Origin: Progne subis subis
Taxonomy: Eukaryota > Chordata > Aves > Passeriformes > Hirundinidae
DNA length: 64,000 nucleotides
Reading direction: 5' to 3'
Assembly: GCA_022316685.1 (NCBI GenBank)
Contig: JAKJHU010000846.1
Location: forward strand, 1 to 64,000
Shown: positions 60,861-64,000 of the stretch, piece by piece
Layout of the letters: the number at the start of each line of letters is the position of its first letter
How positions within the stretch are numbered: position 1 is the stretch's first letter
Made by a program: the position numbers and the translations under genes
Notes under the pieces: generated by a model
Told to the model about the DNA's origin: nothing
Databases searched by the model: none
The model's input: only the letters and a program-made list of their open reading frames with translations

Positions 60861-63800
60861 GAAATCTCAGAAAAATCCTCTGTTCCCAAAAGCCTGTTTC
60901 CTTTTCAGTGCTGCATGGATAGGACAGGAGTGGAAATTTGGAAATAAATAGTATTTCCCTAGCCAAGTACAGAATCATCCAGTGATGCGATGCAAAGTGA
61001 ATGTATGGTACCAAGAAATAAAGACAACTGGCTTCAGCTAGGAAATAAAGTGAAAAAATGCTTTCAAGTTGGAAAGGCAAAAAGGATTATCTACAACCAA
61101 AGGTGTAATTCATCATCTTTTCTTTCTAACAGAGACACTACACGTAATTACTGACTCTAACGGGATTTTAACAGATTAAAAAACAGACATCATGACAAAC
61201 CATGCCAGAACCAAGACTTAATATAGAACAGTTAGGAGGTTCCCAGGTCAGTAATTTAAACTACTTCAGAAAAATTACATCTTTAGAGAACTCAAGGAAG
61301 AAGTACATTTCCCTGGTGACAAGCATTAATTCATTTCTAAAGTAATAAATGCTTGAAAAAGGCAAGGCTGAAAGTTAGTAAGCAAAACACAGCTGTTGAC
61401 ATTTAATGCTATAAGTGGGGAGGGAAAGCCTGCTTTCTTTTTCTCTTCCCCAAAGAATTCAGAGGCAGAGGTCATCACAGGGACAGCATTTCCAAGCGTC
61501 AAATTCTCCCTTAATTTACACAGCTCGTCAAAACTAATTCCACTCCAAACAACTGAATGAGAAGTCACATGCACAAAAATACATTTCTACACATACCAAT
61601 TCTCATTTTAAACTTGCAACACAGAAAATTAAATCACTTCTCATCTGCTACCCGCACCCTTGCTTTTCTTAGAGCCACATCTCAACACTCAACTGCTTAA
61701 CCCATGCTTTAAGATCCACACTCCTATTACCCCATACTTCATTATAACAGCAGCACAAGCAAAAAGGGGAACTCAAGCGTAAAATTTCAGCTGTAGGTTA
61801 AAAGCAGTCATTCCATAAGAAGCACTGTCCCTCTGCACTGCATGGGCTGTTTATCACTGCAAAGGAAACACAAGATATTACCTGACAGAACCTGAGTGGG
61901 CAATTAAATCCTTGAAATCTGTGGAGACAGGCTGAGAGTTGCGGGTGTTAGGACTCCAGGGAGACCTCAGAGCCCCTGAATCAGAGCCTAAAGGGGCTCC
62001 AGGAGAGCTGGAGAGGCACTTGGGACAAGGCACAGAGGGACAGGACACAGGGAATGGCTTCCCACTGCCGGAGAGCTGGGACAGATGGGATATTGGGAAG
62101 GAATTCTCGGCTGTAAGGGTGGGGTGGGGCTGGGCTGGAATTCACAGAGAAGCTGTGGCTGCCCCTGGATCCCTGGAAGTGTCCAAGGCCAGGCTGGATG
62201 GGGCTTGGAGCAACCTGGGATAGTGGAAGGCATCCCTGCTCATGGCAGGGGCTGGAATAGGATGACCCTTAAGGTCTCTTTCCACACAAACCATTCTCTG
62301 ATTACAAGTCATTATTTCTCTTCATCTTTCTTACATTTAGGCATGCTGAGCAGAGCTCATCACCTAAACTCCTTCCCACTACAGCCAGAGAAAGGAAGTT
62401 CAGAGTCAGATAATCTCAGCCTGGAAATTGCAGCTTGGAGCATCAAGAGCACTCCCCTCCTTCCCCAGCAAATAGAAAAAGCTTAGGCACCACCTTAGCC
62501 CAGGCACCTCAATTTTACAGTGCTCAAGTTCCACAAGATAAATTTCAGAATCAGGGATGGGATTTAAAATTTGCTACATTTCCTCTACAGGTAGAAGATA
62601 AAAACCTGAAACCTCCAGAGGACTATCCCGATTAAAGTAAATCCAAAATTAAAAGCCTAATTTCAGTGGTCTGAATTGCTCTCTGGAGCCATCAGTGTCT
62701 CTGCGAAGTAGAGACATGAAGCCATATTTAGGTATGAATATCACCCCAAGTTTTAAGACACACAAAACAGTACAGTAATAACAGGAATGACAATTACAGT
62801 ACTTTATTCTTACAAAAAGGTCTCCATTAGTGGATCCTGGAGAGCTCTGAGGTGGTTATTAACCTCTTTTGTCCATGGGGGAAACTGAGGCAGGCAGCGG
62901 TGTGCAGCTTGCTCAAGGCTAATGAGCAGAGGAGCTCACCCTGGCTGAAAACAACATTCCCCTCCAATTACTGGGCCATTTTTAACTGGTGAATAAGGAG
63001 TTTAGAAGCAGGGCTTAGAAATGCATTTGGGCAAGGTGCAAATGCTAAAAAGACTACACACAGAGCCCAGGGAGACACAGCTGCTGCCAACCTCACCTCC
63101 ATGTCTTGGCTGTGAACGTAGGCATGGATAGTCTCAGACTCACTACTCTAACTGAATTTATTTCTATGGAACGAGTGAGAATACTGAGATATTTTAAAAT
63201 AATGAAAGTCCTAAGAGTGCCCACTTAATGCATGCACACTTCATGCTTAAATTTAAGAGGTAAGACCCGTTTACTTCCAGATTACACAAAACATAGAATT
63301 ATTACCTATACAAATTTTAAGGTCAGATGATCATAATTGAAAAAACCTATTTTGTGTGCCAAAACCTAAAAGACTTAGGATAAGTGACTTGCCAAAATAA
63401 TTTTACAGTGGACACATCAGTTACTGATCCAAACACAAAGTACCTATTCACAAAACTACAGAATGAAGTGACAGCCTTTTTCTTTCAGATAAGCAATACA
63501 AACCTGGTTAAATTAAAATACAACCCAGACCTGCCATTTCAAAAGTATGTGCAGCTCAAATGGCACAAATTACCAGAACCCTCAAACAATTCTCAAAGGG
63601 GAATGGGGGCTGGAGATTTGTACTGTTTTGTGTTGTTTAGCAGCATGAAATACTTTGTTGCTATTTAGATTTATTTATTTATTTCAGGTTACAGCAGTTA
63701 CATTTCAATTTTTACAGGGTTAAGCAAATAATACATTGTAAATACAATAAAAAACAACAGCAGTGTAACAGCGTTCTCTTTAAAAGCATAAAGTGAACTT

Positions 63801-64000
63801 TATCAGTGAATCCACTTTCCTGACATTTTCCTTCATTTCACACAGTAAAGCTTTTTTGTTTGGTGCAGGGTTTTTCAATCATAATAACAACAACATAAAA
63901 TCAAACCAACAATCAAATTATTATCTGTTCTCAGACTGTGTATTTTTTAACATATCACATGAAAGGAAATCTCAAAAATTCAAGTCTTGCTGAACAGCAT
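57931..64000 (-). other. ARK2N: ARK2N upstream intron (partial)
   Basis: I scanned the minus strand for the preceding ARK2N exon (basic and serine-rich region) and did not find it. Holds a 31-A run at 60828-60858 and a CR1 at 61924-62303. Nothing else recognised. Confidence 0.6.
61924..62303 (+). mobile_element. CR1 LINE 3' fragment
   Basis: CR1 3' region from CTCCAGGGAGACCTCAGAG to the tail ACCATTCTCTGATTA, antisense to ARK2N. Confidence 0.9.

Noticed and set aside
57931..64000. Search for the preceding ARK2N exon
   Set aside because: No acceptor/donor pair enclosing a serine-rich or basic peptide of the expected type was seen; it probably lies beyond 64 kb.
1..64000. tRNA, rRNA, CRISPR or bacterial-type operon features
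   Set aside because: None visible; the tRNA-like strings at 17004 and 44617 are retroviral primer-binding sites.

Overview
The window looks like a bird nuclear genome, very probably from the Z chromosome (a W copy cannot be excluded). It is full of CR1 LINE fragments and avian-style endogenous retroviral LTRs. The only protein-coding exons I can recognise belong to two genes whose human relatives lie on 9p24 and 18q21, regions that are Z-linked in chicken. There are no bacterial features, operons, tRNA/rRNA genes or CRISPR arrays.

Genes, both on the minus strand. (1) A CpG island at about 11.7-12.56 kb holds the first coding exon of a glutamate transporter (12306-12216, best match SLC1A1/EAAT3). 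The leftmost 12.2 kb is therefore its first intron. (2) The last three coding exons of ARK2N (C18orf25, Arkadia-like 1) lie at 57930-57748, 53690-53564 and 50880-50697. Splice phases match across all junctions, and a probable 3' UTR of about 2.7 kb ends near 47.94 kb. Earlier ARK2N exons must lie beyond 64 kb.

Between the genes (12.6-47.9 kb) is a graveyard of nested retroelements. It contains several LTRs with readable target-site duplications (TSDs): 5-bp TSDs at 13.9, 17.1, 21.9 and 24.0 kb, and 6-bp TSDs at 24.9, 28.6 and 37.4 kb. There are also two partial proviruses and at least five CR1 insertions, some of them split by LTRs.

The most unusual object is the element at 14930-17915. It is a gag-bearing provirus fragment whose two LTRs point inward in opposite orientation, yet the whole unit is flanked by a perfect 6-bp TSD (TCTATA). 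This implies integration of an aberrant cDNA with a U3 end at both termini. A solo LTR with its own 5-bp TSD later landed inside one of its LTRs. A second provirus (42246-45253) keeps both LTRs, a lysine-type primer-binding site and an integrase core. It sits inside a CR1 and has lost gag, most of pol, and env.

Other structures worth a look are a 208-bp tandem duplication differing at one internal base, a 40-bp-stem hairpin, a 29-G run, and a 247-bp block 99% identical between two otherwise diverged CR1 fragments.
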